Shown here piece after piece: positions 43,418 to 52,831 of a DNA stretch of 64,000 nucleotides (the first letter of the stretch is position 1; every line of letters starts with the position of its first letter). The notes under the pieces are model-generated. The model was not told where the DNA came from, searched no databases, and saw only the letters and a program-made list of their open reading frames with translations. The stretch spans positions 28,833 through 92,832 of the forward strand of contig NZ_JACZCQ010000007.1 in the NCBI RefSeq assembly GCF_014904705.1, read 5' to 3'. The position numbers and the translations under genes are program-made. Source of the stretch: Nisaea sediminum. GTDB taxonomy: Bacteria > Pseudomonadota > Alphaproteobacteria > Thalassobaculales > Thalassobaculaceae.

Positions 43418-43867
43418 ATGGCGGTTCAGACACTTTACGAGGTACATACCCTCAAGGGCGGCAGCTGGGCGGTCGATTCGACCTATCCGGACCGCGACGG
43501 CGCGATCGAGGTTGCGAAGTCCCTGCACGGCGAAAAGCAGTTCCAGGCCGTGAAGGTCGTCAAGGACACCTATGATCCGGCCTCCGGTCAGGGCAAGGAG
43601 ATCGTGGTGTTCGACACCACGTCGAAAGTGGGCCGCGATAAGCCGGCCCCGGCGGCTGCCGAAGCGCCGGCGCCGACGCCACCGGGTGCCGCAGCCGTCC
43701 TGAATCCCGCTTCCGCGCCAAAACGCTCCCAAAAAGGCAAGAATACAAAGAGCGACTACGCGATGGCGATCAAGGTCACGTTGCTGCTCGTGCTGATTCT
43801 CGGCGGCGGGCTGGGCGCGATCTTCCTGCTGCACAATGCGGGCGGGTTCTTCCAGAAAATGTTCTGA
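43418..43867 (+). CDS. Hypothetical protein with C-terminal membrane anchor
   Basis: The 149-aa protein has a small N-terminal domain (TLYEVHTLKGGSWAVDSTYPD, then DGAIEVAKSLHGEKQF and VKVVKDTYD), a proline/alanine linker (about residues 80-100), a lysine-rich patch and one transmembrane segment near residues 117-138. It is probably a tail-anchored inner-membrane protein facing the cytoplasm. I do not recognise a family. The stop abuts the convergent gene stop at 43868. Confidence 0.75.
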   Translation: MAVQTLYEVHTLKGGSWAVDSTYPDRDGAIEVAKSLHGEKQFQAVKVVKDTYDPASGQGKEIVVFDTTSKVGRDKPAPAAAEAPAPTPPGAAAVLNPASAPKRSQKGKNTKSDYAMAIKVTLLLVLILGGGLGAIFLLHNAGGFFQKMF

Positions 43868-44365
43868 TCAGGGCCAGCGCCTGTTGATCCTCTGCATGCC
43901 GATGGCCGTGAAATGGAGGTCGAAATCGGTCGGCGGTCCGGCGATGTCGTGGATCAGCCTGACCAGCCCGTAGCGCGTCACCGGTATTTCCATTCCCTCT
44001 TCGCTCCATTCCGGCGGAAGCGGCAGTAAGCATCGGTTGCGGCCCACATTCACCACGATGTCCCGGAAGGCGAGGCGGCCCTCCCAATAGCAGTCGAGCA
44101 GGTGCGTGCGCGCATTCTCGCCCGCATAGGGGTTCGGCGCCGGCACGTGATAATTGGCGATCTCCACCATGCCGAAGCCGAGCGTGATCCGGATATCCTT
44201 CTTGTAGGTGAGGTGCAGCTTGTGCTGATCGGCTGCGAGTCCGGTTTCCTCGCCCTTCGCGTTCTTCCTTGTGACAAGGCGGTGGCGATAGGTCGGACGC
44301 AGGATCGGAGTCCAGTCGCCGATCTCGCTGTCGGAGATCCGCTTGACGAGCTCCCGCAGGTCCAT
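43868..44365 (-). CDS. Hypothetical cytoplasmic protein
   Basis: The 165-aa protein has a mixed alpha/beta look (YRHRLVTRKN, HKLHLTYKKDIRITLGFGMVEI, YWEGRLAFRDIVVN) and matches no family that I can name. The ATG at 44365 lies 7 bases after the stop of the gene at 44373, so the two form an operon. No signal peptide or membrane segment is seen. Confidence 0.65.
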   Translation of the reverse strand: MDLRELVKRISDSEIGDWTPILRPTYRHRLVTRKNAKGEETGLAADQHKLHLTYKKDIRITLGFGMVEIANYHVPAPNPYAGENARTHLLDCYWEGRLAFRDIVVNVGRNRCLLPLPPEWSEEGMEIPVTRYGLVRLIHDIAGPPTDFDLHFTAIGMQRINRRWP

Positions 44366-44372
44366 GGCCGCC

Positions 44373-44729
44373 TCAGCCTTCCAGGCGCGTATCTGACGGA
44401 TCGCGCAGCGGCCATTCGGGCAGTTCCCGTCCGGTCGCTTCCTTGATGACCTGACGGGCATTGTCGAGGATCATCCGGGCGCGCGTCTTGAGTCTGTCCG
44501 AGCCGAGGATCGCTTCGGCAATCTCGGGCTGCGAGACCAGCAGCATGACCTCGTCGAGGCACTCGCTGAGGTCCGCGGCGGCGGCGATGATCTGGGCATT
44601 TCCCTGGCGTTCGGTCGCTTCACCGCTCCAGCTGATCGTGCCGATCTGAGCCGGCGACGCACCTCGTGCGTAGGACCAGAGCTCGCCGCTCTGGTTCATG
44701 CGCCACGGGCCGGGCGTGTATTTCGGCAT
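44373..44729 (-). CDS. Small hypothetical protein
   Basis: The 118-aa product starts PKYTPGPWRM, an opening also met in small phage-type and accessory proteins, and ends in a helical half (NAQIIAAAADLSECLDEVMLLV). Function unknown. The start is the ATG at 44729, 7 bases after GGGAGG. It is the first of a two-gene minus-strand unit. Confidence 0.65.
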   Translation of the reverse strand: MPKYTPGPWRMNQSGELWSYARGASPAQIGTISWSGEATERQGNAQIIAAAADLSECLDEVMLLVSQPEIAEAILGSDRLKTRARMILDNARQVIKEATGRELPEWPLRDPSDTRLEG

Positions 44730-44856
44730 GTCGGACCTCCCGCGTCTCTCGAAGCCGCTCCGCGTGCGATCCTGTCCCGCATTACACGCGGGATTCTCAA
44801 GACGCCACGGCTCTGCTACGATACTACAAGATATTGTAGGTCCTTCGAGGCTCTTT

Positions 44857-45699
44857 ATGAAATTCCCCCAAATCTGCTTCGCTTTTCTGCTGCTGCTGCC
44901 GCTTGGCGGATGTGGGCTCAGCGACCTTTTCGGGAGCGGGACGGAAGAGATGAAGGTCCGCTCCCTGGTCCGTGACGAGCTGGACCGGGCCGAGTCCGAG
45001 CGCGGGCCGCGCCGGCGGCAATATATCGACGATCGGGTGGCGGAAACGATCAAGTCCCAGGATACCGGGGACGGGCGCTTGACCGAGGTCGAGACCCAGC
45101 TCGGTCAGTTGCAGACCGAACTCAGTATCGTGGCACGCACGATCGAGAAGCGGATCGATCTCGGCGAGGCCAATGTTCCCGGCCGGCGCCCCGCTGCTCC
45201 GGCGGCCGGAGTGGACGTCGCCGAGTTGGACCGGATGCGGGACGATATTGACGCCGCATTGCGCGCCGTCAGCAAGCTCAACGCGGATATGGAAAACCGG
45301 GAGGCCCAGGACAGTGCGCGCTTCGAGCGCCTCGAACTCAGGACCAGCCGGCTCGCCTGGCCGGAGGGCGGCGGAGCCCGGGGGCTGCATCTTGCCTCCT
45401 ACAAGTCCCATGATGCCGCGCTGGCCGGTTGGGAAGTCATGCGCACGCAATATCCCGATCTGCTTTCCCGGCAGGAGCCGACGATGGTCGAGGTGGAGAC
45501 GGTGGCCGGTCTTTTCGTCCGTCTCATGGTCGGCGTCGGAGAGTCGAAGGAGTGGCTGACCGAAGTCCGGAACCGTATTCGTGAGCAGGGCGAATACGCC
45601 ATGATCATGCCGGTGCCGGGCCGCTCGGCGGGTCCGGCGGCGGACGACGACGGAATTATGGTCCCGGAGGCGCCGAAGAAGCTGCTTCCCGGTTCATGA
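44857..45699 (+). CDS. Outer-membrane lipoprotein with coiled coil and SPOR-like domain
   Basis: The 280-aa protein begins with a lipoprotein signal ending in the lipobox LGGC (Cys19), so the ATG at 44857 is the right start. Residues about 35-165 are charged and helical (DELDRAESE, TEVETQLGQLQTEL, LDRMRDDIDAALRAVSKLN), consistent with a coiled coil. The C-terminal part (GLHLASYKSHDAALAGWEVM, then FVRLMVGVGESKEWL) has the strand-helix order of a SPOR peptidoglycan-binding domain. It is probably an envelope lipoprotein in the periplasm; the role is unknown. Confidence 0.75.
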   Translation: MKFPQICFAFLLLLPLGGCGLSDLFGSGTEEMKVRSLVRDELDRAESERGPRRRQYIDDRVAETIKSQDTGDGRLTEVETQLGQLQTELSIVARTIEKRIDLGEANVPGRRPAAPAAGVDVAELDRMRDDIDAALRAVSKLNADMENREAQDSARFERLELRTSRLAWPEGGGARGLHLASYKSHDAALAGWEVMRTQYPDLLSRQEPTMVEVETVAGLFVRLMVGVGESKEWLTEVRNRIREQGEYAMIMPVPGRSAGPAADDDGIMVPEAPKKLLPGS

Positions 45700-45731
45700 C
45701 ACCGGCTTGAACTGAGACGATTTTCGGGAAG

Positions 45732-45807
45732 TGGTGCCGCAGAAGGGACTCGAACCCCCGACCCCATCATTACGAATGACGTGCTCTACCAACTGAGCTA
45801 CTGCGGC
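45732..45807 (-). tRNA. tRNA-Thr (anticodon CGT)
   Basis: The minus strand folds into a full cloverleaf: acceptor GCCGCAG paired with CTGCGGC, D-arm GCTC/GAGC, anticodon stem CGTCA/TGATG around the loop TTCGTAA, and a T-arm with TTCGAGT. The anticodon CGT reads ACG (threonine). The 3-prime CCA is encoded. Confidence 0.95.
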
Positions 45808-45909
45808 ATACCCTGCGCGGGAACGGCTACTTAAGACGTCCCGGCGCACGGTGCAAGGAGAAAATCGGCGCCTCCCCGCTCTTACGAAGTGCCGGCGAAA
45901 CGGTCTCCG

Positions 45910-46977
45910 TCAGTTCTGGAAGCGAATGGCGATCCGGCGTTCCGTTTCGGCGAGCGTGGTGAGGCCGGGAAGGATTTCCGATTCGAGGAATTCCAGCCGC
46001 CGCTGATGGCCGCCGCCGCCGGTGCTGAAACGCTCGCTCCAAAGGTTGAACTTCACGACGAGGCCGCAGAGCACGCTGCCGGTCGCCGCGTGCTGCTCTG
46101 TGATTTGGGACCGGAGACTGCGGAAGGATTCCGCCGTCGGGTTCTCCCAGAACTCGGTCGAGCTCTGGTCGAAATAGGCGAAGCGCTGGCGCACCGACTC
46201 CACAATCTCCTGCAGGGACTGAAGGCCCTGGGCGACGCGGATCTGCAGCGATGCGTTGTCGCGGGCGATCGGAGAGCGGAGGAACTCCTGGGTCCAGGGC
46301 CGGAACAGCCGGATCCGCTTTTCGGATTCCGTGAGGCAGCTGCGGAAATAGGAGAAGCCGAGGAAGGTGTCGCCGTAATTCTCGAGAAAGCGCGGAATGG
46401 CCCCGACCGTCGTTTCGAGATCGGCCGCCAGCCGTTCCAACTCCTGCAGGACGGTGTCGCGGTCCGGATCGCGCAGATACTGGACCAGGTTGCCATAGCT
46501 TTCCAGCTGCCCGCCTTCTTTGGCGAAAAGGCGCCGGATGATCGGCCGTGTGTACTGTTTCATGAACTGGGTGAGTTCGCGATACTTCTCCGGCGAAAGC
46601 TTCAGCGCGTCGTAATGCTCGAAGCCGATATCGAGCTCCCGAAGCGCGACGCGCAGGGTATAGACGTCATAACTGCCGATCGCGGCGAGCCGTTTCAGCA
46701 TGGCGATGTCGCTGAGCAGCTCGGGATCGCTCGAGTTGAAGTGGCCGGGGAGGGAGTCCGGCCGGATCTGCCCGCTGCCGGATCCGCCGTCGTTGAACAG
46801 CTCGACCACGCTGTTCAGCTGTGCATTCTTGATCAGGGAATGCCGCTTCAGTGCCTGGGTCTTCAGGGGGAGCAGACCGAGGGGCAGCCGGTGAAGGCTG
46901 TCCATGTCGGAGGTGTCGATTTTCAGACCGACGGGACCGAACTCGGCGGCGCCGACCTGGAGCGGGGACATTTCCAT
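45910..46977 (-). CDS. Hypothetical helical protein
   Basis: The 355-aa product is predicted to be mainly helical (ELERLAADLETTVGAIPRFL, QGLQSLQEIVESVRQRFAYF) and without membrane segments or signal peptide. Residues about 65-80 include a glycine-rich linker (NDGGSGSGQI). No family is recognised. It lies 126 bases from a PAS-domain gene on the same strand, and both look like alphaproteobacterial regulators or accessory proteins; this is only a guess. Confidence 0.7.
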   Translation of the reverse strand: MEMSPLQVGAAEFGPVGLKIDTSDMDSLHRLPLGLLPLKTQALKRHSLIKNAQLNSVVELFNDGGSGSGQIRPDSLPGHFNSSDPELLSDIAMLKRLAAIGSYDVYTLRVALRELDIGFEHYDALKLSPEKYRELTQFMKQYTRPIIRRLFAKEGGQLESYGNLVQYLRDPDRDTVLQELERLAADLETTVGAIPRFLENYGDTFLGFSYFRSCLTESEKRIRLFRPWTQEFLRSPIARDNASLQIRVAQGLQSLQEIVESVRQRFAYFDQSSTEFWENPTAESFRSLRSQITEQHAATGSVLCGLVVKFNLWSERFSTGGGGHQRRLEFLESEILPGLTTLAETERRIAIRFQN

Positions 46978-47103
46978 GCCTCCAAATCAGCAAGATCGGT
47001 GCCGATGCAAGGACTCTACGCGAGTCCAAAGACTTAGTGCCTGTTGTTGAAATGAAACCTCGGTTGGGCCCGGGCGAATTCTTCGAGTTTCGTCCGAATC
47101 TGC

Positions 47104-47691
47104 CTAGCGGGAGGCAAGAGATTCCTCCCCGAACGCGATCCGGCACATGACGGTCTTTGGCGAGGCCCTGCGTTCGCAGCGAAGGCTGTCGATGAATTGC
47201 GGGACGGACGCCACATCGTCTTCCGGCATTTCCTCCCCCGACCCTGCGCATGCAGGCAGCGGCCAGACCCCGAGCAGAAGGTCGCGGGCCGTCCCGCCAT
47301 CGATCGAGAGCGGCAGGATCATGCTGAAATAGCGCGGCCTGTAGCCCGATGGATTATCGAGTGCGGCGAACCGGGCTCCGGGCTGGCGGGTCCTCGCGAC
47401 CGCGCGCATCTGCCGGAACAGGTCGGGACGCCTAGCCGTTTCCTTCTCCACACTCGCGGTGGCTCCGCGGTGGAAGGCATTGGAAAGCTCGCTTACCCTT
47501 TCCCCCACAAGGTCGTACTGGAAGCCGTCCGGAAGCGCCTTCAGCAGCGCGAGGTTGGGAAGCAGGGGGGCGCCCAGCGCCAGCGGGTCGAGCGCCCGGC
47601 GCGGCTTGTCCTCCGGCATCTCCGACCAAACACCATAGAGTCTGCAGATTTGATCCCTGTTCACCAGCAGTTGTGATCTTTCTGATGTCAC
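47104..47691 (-). CDS. PAS-domain protein (PAS_5-type)
   Basis: The 195-aa product has the short PAS layout of a family common in alphaproteobacteria: CRLYGVWSEMPED, DPLALGAPLLPNLALLKAL, FQYDLVGERVSELS, and RYFSMILPLSIDGG near the end of the domain. There is no kinase or output domain, so it may sense through protein contacts. It is divergent from fur, with a 207-base shared upstream region. Confidence 0.7.
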   Translation of the reverse strand: MTSERSQLLVNRDQICRLYGVWSEMPEDKPRRALDPLALGAPLLPNLALLKALPDGFQYDLVGERVSELSNAFHRGATASVEKETARRPDLFRQMRAVARTRQPGARFAALDNPSGYRPRYFSMILPLSIDGGTARDLLLGVWPLPACAGSGEEMPEDDVASVPQFIDSLRCERRASPKTVMCRIAFGEESLASR

Positions 47692-47898
47692 GATATGCCT
47701 CCCGAACCTGGAATTGCATTTTCATACAATATCACCGAAATGCGATTCGTTTGACTCCCGAAACAGTCGTGCTCTCCGGCGCGTTCCGAACGCCGGGCTA
47801 TGCGCCGTCCGAGTGGAAAGCTGGTTTGTCTTGTCAAAGGTGCTGTTATATTCTCCCAATCCGAAGATGGTCCCGACAGAACGGAGCGTTGTCAGGGA

Positions 47899-48402
47899 AT
47901 GGCTGAAGCCAGCATGGAATCGAGGGTTGCCGCCCTGTGCCTCGAAAAAGGGCTGAAAATGACGGAGCCGCGGCGCGTCATCGCGCGGGTGCTGTCCGAA
48001 GCCGAAGACCATCCCGACGTCGAATCGCTGCATGAGCGGGTGCGGGAGATCGACCGGTCCATCTCGATCGCCACGGTCTACCGGACCATGAAGCTGTTCG
48101 AGGAAGCCAATATCGTCACCAAGCGCGATTTCGGCGACGGTCGCGCGCGCTATGAAGAGGTGAATGGTGAGGAAGATCACCACCACCATATGATCGACGT
48201 GACCACAGGCGACGTGATCGAGTTTTACAACGAGGAACTCGAGGCGCTGAAGGACTACATCGCCCGTGAGCTCGGCTTCGAGCTGGTCGACCACCATCTC
48301 GAACTGTTCGGCGTGCCGCTGAAGAAGGCGGAAGCCAAGGCGGCGCCGAAATACAAGCCGAAGGCCAAAACCAAGATCATCAGCGGCAAGCCGCCGGTCT
48401 GA
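47899..48402 (+). CDS. fur: Fur-family ferric/manganese uptake regulator
   Basis: The 167-aa protein has the winged-helix DNA-binding domain of Fur (EKGLKMTEPRRVIARVLSEAEDHPD, ISIATVYRTMKLFEEANIV) and the metal-binding dimerisation domain with the His cluster EEDHHHHMIDVTTGDVIEF. It lacks the CxxC zinc pairs found in gammaproteobacterial Fur, as do many alphaproteobacterial Fur/Mur proteins. The C-terminus is lysine-rich. Whether it senses iron or manganese cannot be told. The ATG at 47899 was chosen; its ribosome site is weak and an ATG at 47914 is possible. Confidence 0.88.
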   Translation: MAEASMESRVAALCLEKGLKMTEPRRVIARVLSEAEDHPDVESLHERVREIDRSISIATVYRTMKLFEEANIVTKRDFGDGRARYEEVNGEEDHHHHMIDVTTGDVIEFYNEELEALKDYIARELGFELVDHHLELFGVPLKKAEAKAAPKYKPKAKTKIISGKPPV

Positions 48403-48519
48403 TCTTTTTCTGTTCGACTCCGTAAGTTTCGCTCTGCCGTTCGCCTGCAGTTCCTCCGCTCTGCGGAGCGCGCTACCATTCGCCGAACCGGAAAAACCGG
48501 CGAATGGGAGGGGAAACGT

Positions 48520-49386
48520 ATGCGTATTGGATATCTCGGGGTCGGCGCCATGGGGCTGCCGATGTCCGGAAAGCTGCTCGACGCCGGACATGAACTCTGG
48601 ATCTTCGACGTCCGGGCGGAAGCGATGCAGCCGCTGCTCGAGCGTCAGGCGCGCCGTGCCGCCTCGCCGAAGGATCTGGCGGACAATTGCGAGATCGTCG
48701 TCGTCTCGCTGCCGACGCTCGGCATCTTCCGGAATGCGCTGAATGGAGAGGACGGTCTGCTGGCCGGCTCCGCGATCCGTACCCTGGTCAATACCTGCAC
48801 CGTCGGCGGACCCTTCGTCGAGGAAGTGGAACGGGCCTGCGCTGCGCACGATATCACGCTCGTCGATGCGCCGATCAGCGGCGGTCCGGCGGGCGCGCGA
48901 GCCGGGACGCTATCGGTCATGGTCTCCGGCGATCCGGAAACCACCGATGCGCTGAAACCGATCTTCGAGTCGTGGGGCAAGACCGTGGTGATCGCCGGCG
49001 ACCGGCCGGGTACCGCGCAGGTCATGAAGCTGACAAACAACATCGTCTTCGCGACCGCGTTGGTCGCGACGGTGGAGGCGATGGCGATGGCCGAGAAGGG
49101 CGGCGTCAAACCCGAGGACATGCTCCGGGTCCTGAACAACGGGACCGGGCGCAGCTTCGCGAGCATGAGCGTCTTTCCGGACTTCCTCCTGACCGAAGGG
49201 GCCAGCTTCGGCGCGGCCGTCGATATTTTGATGAAGGATGTCGATCTCGCCATCGAGCAGGGCGAGGCGTTGGGCATCCCGATGTGGGTCTGCCAGACGG
49301 CGCGCCAGGTCTTCAAGCACGGGGTCTTCAGGGGCTACGGCCCGCGCGACCTGTCGGACATCCGGGCGATGGTGCTCGAGGTCTGA
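48520..49386 (+). CDS. NAD-binding beta-hydroxyacid dehydrogenase (3-hydroxyisobutyrate dehydrogenase family)
   Basis: The 288-aa enzyme has the dinucleotide motif IGYLGVGAMGLPMSGKLL, the substrate-binding DAPISGGPAGARAGTLSVM and the catalytic Lys in QVMKLTNNI. These three motifs define the 3-hydroxyisobutyrate/tartronate-semialdehyde/glyoxylate reductase family. Which hydroxy acid it uses is not clear. In a DMSP-using organism a 3-hydroxyacid substrate would be of interest, but dddL is 7 kb away and unlinked. Its stop abuts the convergent MFS gene stop. Confidence 0.88.
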   Translation: MRIGYLGVGAMGLPMSGKLLDAGHELWIFDVRAEAMQPLLERQARRAASPKDLADNCEIVVVSLPTLGIFRNALNGEDGLLAGSAIRTLVNTCTVGGPFVEEVERACAAHDITLVDAPISGGPAGARAGTLSVMVSGDPETTDALKPIFESWGKTVVIAGDRPGTAQVMKLTNNIVFATALVATVEAMAMAEKGGVKPEDMLRVLNNGTGRSFASMSVFPDFLLTEGASFGAAVDILMKDVDLAIEQGEALGIPMWVCQTARQVFKHGVFRGYGPRDLSDIRAMVLEV

Positions 49387-50634
49387 TCAGGCCGCGACAG
49401 GCTTCGGAAGGATCGCGATCGAGCGGTAGCGGATCAGCCAGGTCAGGCTCAGCAGGTTCACGATGTTGAAGCTGACGCCGACCACGAAGGCGAGCGGGTA
49501 GTATCCGGTCAGGTCGAAGATCCAGCCGCCGAGAAAGCCGCCGAGCGCCATGCCGACGGTGCCGAAGAAGAAGACCACGCCCATGCGCCAGCCGACCTCG
49601 CCGTCCGGATGCATCTCGCGCGTCGCGAGGGCGTAGGCCGGCACGATCCCGCCGAAGACAAGCCCGAAGAGGGCGGAGACGAGATAGAGGCCTGCAAGGC
49701 TGTCGACCACGGCGAAGAGCGAGAGCGCGATCGCCTGCAGCGCTGCGCCGATGAAGATTGTCTGCAACCCGCCGAGCCGGTCCGAGAGGAAGCCGAAGCC
49801 GAGCCGGCTGACGGCGCTGCAGGCGAGCAGCAGGGAGAGCATCTCCGCGCCCCGTGCCGCCTCGAAGCCGAGATCGGTGCAATATGCCACGATATGGACC
49901 ATCGGCATCGCCATGGCGACGCAGCAGCCGACGATCGCGAGGGAGAGGAAGGCGAGCGGCATCTGCCGCATGGCGGCCGAGCGTCGCACGGGGGCGTCGC
50001 TGGCGAGCCCCGCGGGCTTCGGCTGTTCCGGGGGCGGGCGGCGCAGAACCAGGACAAGCGGCAGCATGACGCAGATCGCGAGCGCGCCATAGGCGAACCA
50101 GGTCTGGCGCCAGCCTGAATGCTCGATCCCGTAATTGAAGATCTGCGGCCAGATCGCGCCGGCGAGCGCCTGTCCGCTGGCGACGACGGAGACCGCGATG
50201 CCGCGCCGCCGGTCGAACCAGCGTGTCGTGTTGGTCAGCAGCGGGGCGAAGGCGGCGGAGGTCCCGAGGAAGCCGATCACCGGGCCGCAGAGCAGCAGCA
50301 GCACCCACTCGTTCGCGGCGAAGCTGGCGGCCATGACGCCGCTGCCGACCACGAGCGCGCCGAGCAGGGCGGGCTTCCCGAGGCCGGCGCGATCCGCCCA
50401 GAGCCCCATGACGATGCCGCCGAGCCCGGTGCCGAGCAGCAGCAGCGAATAGGCGAGCGACGGCACCCAGCGCGGCCAACCGAAGCCGGCCGCGATCGGC
50501 TTCAGGCTGACGACCAGCAGGTAGGAGGGCCCGAAGGCGACCATGATATAGGCAAGCGAGGCGGCGACGATGATCCAGCCCTGCCGGGTCTCGATGGAGC
50601 CCGGATGGAGGCGGTCTTGAGCTGTTCCGGCCAT
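49387..50634 (-). CDS. MFS transporter (monocarboxylate/oxalate-formate type)
   Basis: The 415-aa product has twelve hydrophobic segments, in two groups of six around a central cytoplasmic loop with proline/arginine residues. Family signatures include LWADRAGLGKP after TM2-3 and FGFLSDRLGG at the repeat position, and RRGIAVSVVASGQALAGAIWP in TM5. The start is the ATG at 50634. It lies 17 bases behind cobB and so is probably on the cobA-cobB transcript. Whether it carries corrinoid precursors, cobalt chelates or unrelated acids is unknown. Confidence 0.87.
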   Translation of the reverse strand: MAGTAQDRLHPGSIETRQGWIIVAASLAYIMVAFGPSYLLVVSLKPIAAGFGWPRWVPSLAYSLLLLGTGLGGIVMGLWADRAGLGKPALLGALVVGSGVMAASFAANEWVLLLLCGPVIGFLGTSAAFAPLLTNTTRWFDRRRGIAVSVVASGQALAGAIWPQIFNYGIEHSGWRQTWFAYGALAICVMLPLVLVLRRPPPEQPKPAGLASDAPVRRSAAMRQMPLAFLSLAIVGCCVAMAMPMVHIVAYCTDLGFEAARGAEMLSLLLACSAVSRLGFGFLSDRLGGLQTIFIGAALQAIALSLFAVVDSLAGLYLVSALFGLVFGGIVPAYALATREMHPDGEVGWRMGVVFFFGTVGMALGGFLGGWIFDLTGYYPLAFVVGVSFNIVNLLSLTWLIRYRSIAILPKPVAA

Positions 50635-50651
50635 GGTGCGTCCCGCATGGG

Positions 50652-51983
50652 TCAGGCACCCGAACGGTCGATCAGGTGCAGGAAGGATCCGAACACGGAC
50701 CCGCTGCAGCCGCCGATCGTCCCGAGCTCCGCGCCAGAGGCATCGGAGATCCGGAAGAGCTGCGTTCCGGCAACGGAACCGACGGCGGAAGCATAGTGGA
50801 ATTCGTGCCCGCGCCAAACGCTTCCGGCGGGACCGAGCTTGGTCGTGGCGATTGCCTCCGCGATGCGGTAGCCAAGATGGCGTTTCGGCGTAGCGAAACT
50901 GGTCTCATGCGGAAGCAGGCCGAGCATCGGGTACGCCTTGCCCTCGCCGTCCGTGAGGCTTTCCCCCAGCACCATGTAGCCGCCGCATTCGCCGTAGATC
51001 GCGACGTCTGACCGTGCCAGTTGACGTATCCCCGCGAGGAAGGTTTCGGCCGCCGCGATGTGCGCGGCGTGGAGTTCCGGGTAACCGCCGGGCAGGTAGA
51101 CGGCATCGGCATCCGCAGCCGGCGCCTCGTTTGTGAGCGGTGAGAAGAAGAATAGCTCCGCACCGGCCTTGCGCCAGCCGTCCAGAATATGCGGATAGGC
51201 GAAGGCGAAGGCCGCGTCCCGGGCGATGGCGATGCGCTGGCCGAGCGGCGGCAAGGGCGGCGTCGCCGCGCTGCCGTTCGTCGCCGTACCTGCGCGGGCC
51301 GAGGCGATGATCGCCTTGATGTCGAGCTCGGCGTCCATCTTGTCGGCTGCCTGCTCGAGAAAAGTCTCGAGATCGGGATGCTCGCCCGCCTGCACGAGGC
51401 CGAGATGGCGGCTGGGCCGCTCGATCGCCTTTTCCGCGCGCACGGCGCCGAGCACCGGGTGGCCATCGTTGAGCAGGGCCCGCCGGAGCATTTCCTCATG
51501 CCGTGCGCTGCCCACCTTGTTGAGAATGACACCTGCGATCCTGATTTCGGGATCGAAGTTCGCGAACCCGGCGACGAGGGCCGCGATCGACTGCGCCTGG
51601 CGCGCGGCATCCACCACGAGCAGGACCGGCCATCCGGTCCGCCGGGCGATGCTCGCCGTCGAGCCGTCGCCGAACGGATCGTGCTCCTCGCCGAGATTGG
51701 CGCCGTCGAAGAGGCCCATGACGCCTTCGGCCACGACCAGGGCCGCATCCGACGGACGGGCGGCGGCAAGTGTCTCCGGACGCATTGCCCAGCTGTCGAG
51801 ATTGGGGCAGGGACGTCCTGTCGCGGCGGCGTGGAAGGCGGGATCGATATAATCCGGGCCGGTCTTGGCGCTGGCGACATCGACGCCGCGACGCTTGAGC
51901 GCGCGCAGCAGGCCGAGGGTGATCGTGGTCTTGCCGCTGCCCGAGGCAGGCGCGGCGACGATCAGGCCGGGAGGCGTGCTCAT
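50652..51983 (-). CDS. cobB: Cobyrinate a,c-diamide synthase
   Basis: The 443-aa product is CobB/CbiA: an N-terminal ATPase with the P-loop PASGSGKTTITLGLL and KTGPDYIDPAFH, followed by a C-terminal class I glutamine amidotransferase domain with the nucleophile Cys in YGECGGYMVLGE and the His of its triad in GHEFHYAS. It amidates the a and c side chains of the corrin ring with glutamine. The ATG overlaps the cobA stop by four bases (51980-51983), showing translational coupling. Confidence 0.95.
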   Translation of the reverse strand: MSTPPGLIVAAPASGSGKTTITLGLLRALKRRGVDVASAKTGPDYIDPAFHAAATGRPCPNLDSWAMRPETLAAARPSDAALVVAEGVMGLFDGANLGEEHDPFGDGSTASIARRTGWPVLLVVDAARQAQSIAALVAGFANFDPEIRIAGVILNKVGSARHEEMLRRALLNDGHPVLGAVRAEKAIERPSRHLGLVQAGEHPDLETFLEQAADKMDAELDIKAIIASARAGTATNGSAATPPLPPLGQRIAIARDAAFAFAYPHILDGWRKAGAELFFFSPLTNEAPAADADAVYLPGGYPELHAAHIAAAETFLAGIRQLARSDVAIYGECGGYMVLGESLTDGEGKAYPMLGLLPHETSFATPKRHLGYRIAEAIATTKLGPAGSVWRGHEFHYASAVGSVAGTQLFRISDASGAELGTIGGCSGSVFGSFLHLIDRSGA

Positions 51984-52822
51984 CCGGCCCGTTCGCTGTC
52001 GCCCCGTCCGAGGCCGAGCGGATCCGGGTCCAGCTCCTTGCCACCTTCGGCGCCGAGCCAGTCGAGCCCCGAGCGCAGGCGGACGATCTCGCCGACCGCG
52101 ACGATGGCGGGCGGCTGCACCTTGTGTTTCTCGATATCCGCCGCGGCGCTGCCGAGGGTGGTTTCCAAAACGCTCATCTCCGGCAGCGAGGCATTGGTGA
52201 CGACGGCGACCGGTTCGTCCGCCGGGCGTCCGGCGGCGATCAGTTTCTCCGCGATCGCGCCGATATGCTTGATCGCCATGTAGAGGACGAGCGCCGGGCT
52301 GCCCTTGGCGACCGCTTCCCAGTCGACGCCGGTCACATTCCCGGTCGCGTCGTGGCCGGTGATCATGGTCACGGCATGGTTTGTGTCCCGGTGGGTGAGC
52401 GGAATCCCGGCGAAGGCGAGGCCGCCGATCCCGGCTGTGATGCCGGGGCAGATCCGGAACGGCACGCCGGCCTGGACGAGGGAAAGCGCTTCCTCGCCGC
52501 CGCGTCCGAAGACGAAAGGATCACCGCCCTTCAGCCGCAGCACGCGCTTGCCATGGCGGGCGAGCTGGATCAGGCGGAGCGTGATGTCGGCCTGTTTCGG
52601 CGAGGGCTTGCCGCCGCGCTTGCCGGCATATTCGCGCGGCGTCGCCTCCGGCGCGAGCGCGAGGATGTCGTCGCCGACCAGCGCGTCATAGACGATCACG
52701 TCCGCCGCCTGCAGGGCGGCATGCGCTTGCAGCGTCAGCAGCCCGGCATGGCCGGGGCCGGCGCCCACCAGCCAGACACTTCCGGGCGTGAAATCGGCGG
52801 CGAAATCAGTCAACTTGCTCAT
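51980..52822 (-). CDS. cobA: Uroporphyrinogen-III C-methyltransferase
   Basis: The 280-aa SUMT converts uroporphyrinogen III to precorrin-2, the branch point to cobalamin and siroheme. It has VWLVGAGPGHAGLLTLQAHAAL, VIYDALVG-type residues (ADVIVYDALVGDD), LKGGDPFVFGRGGEEAL and HRDTNHAVTMITGH, the family signatures. There is no CysG-type N-terminal dehydrogenase/ferrochelatase domain. It leads the cobA-cobB-MFS transcript and diverges from cbiD. Confidence 0.94.
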   Translation of the reverse strand: MSKLTDFAADFTPGSVWLVGAGPGHAGLLTLQAHAALQAADVIVYDALVGDDILALAPEATPREYAGKRGGKPSPKQADITLRLIQLARHGKRVLRLKGGDPFVFGRGGEEALSLVQAGVPFRICPGITAGIGGLAFAGIPLTHRDTNHAVTMITGHDATGNVTGVDWEAVAKGSPALVLYMAIKHIGAIAEKLIAAGRPADEPVAVVTNASLPEMSVLETTLGSAAADIEKHKVQPPAIVAVGEIVRLRSGLDWLGAEGGKELDPDPLGLGRGDSERAG

Positions 52823-52831
52823 CTCTCAAAC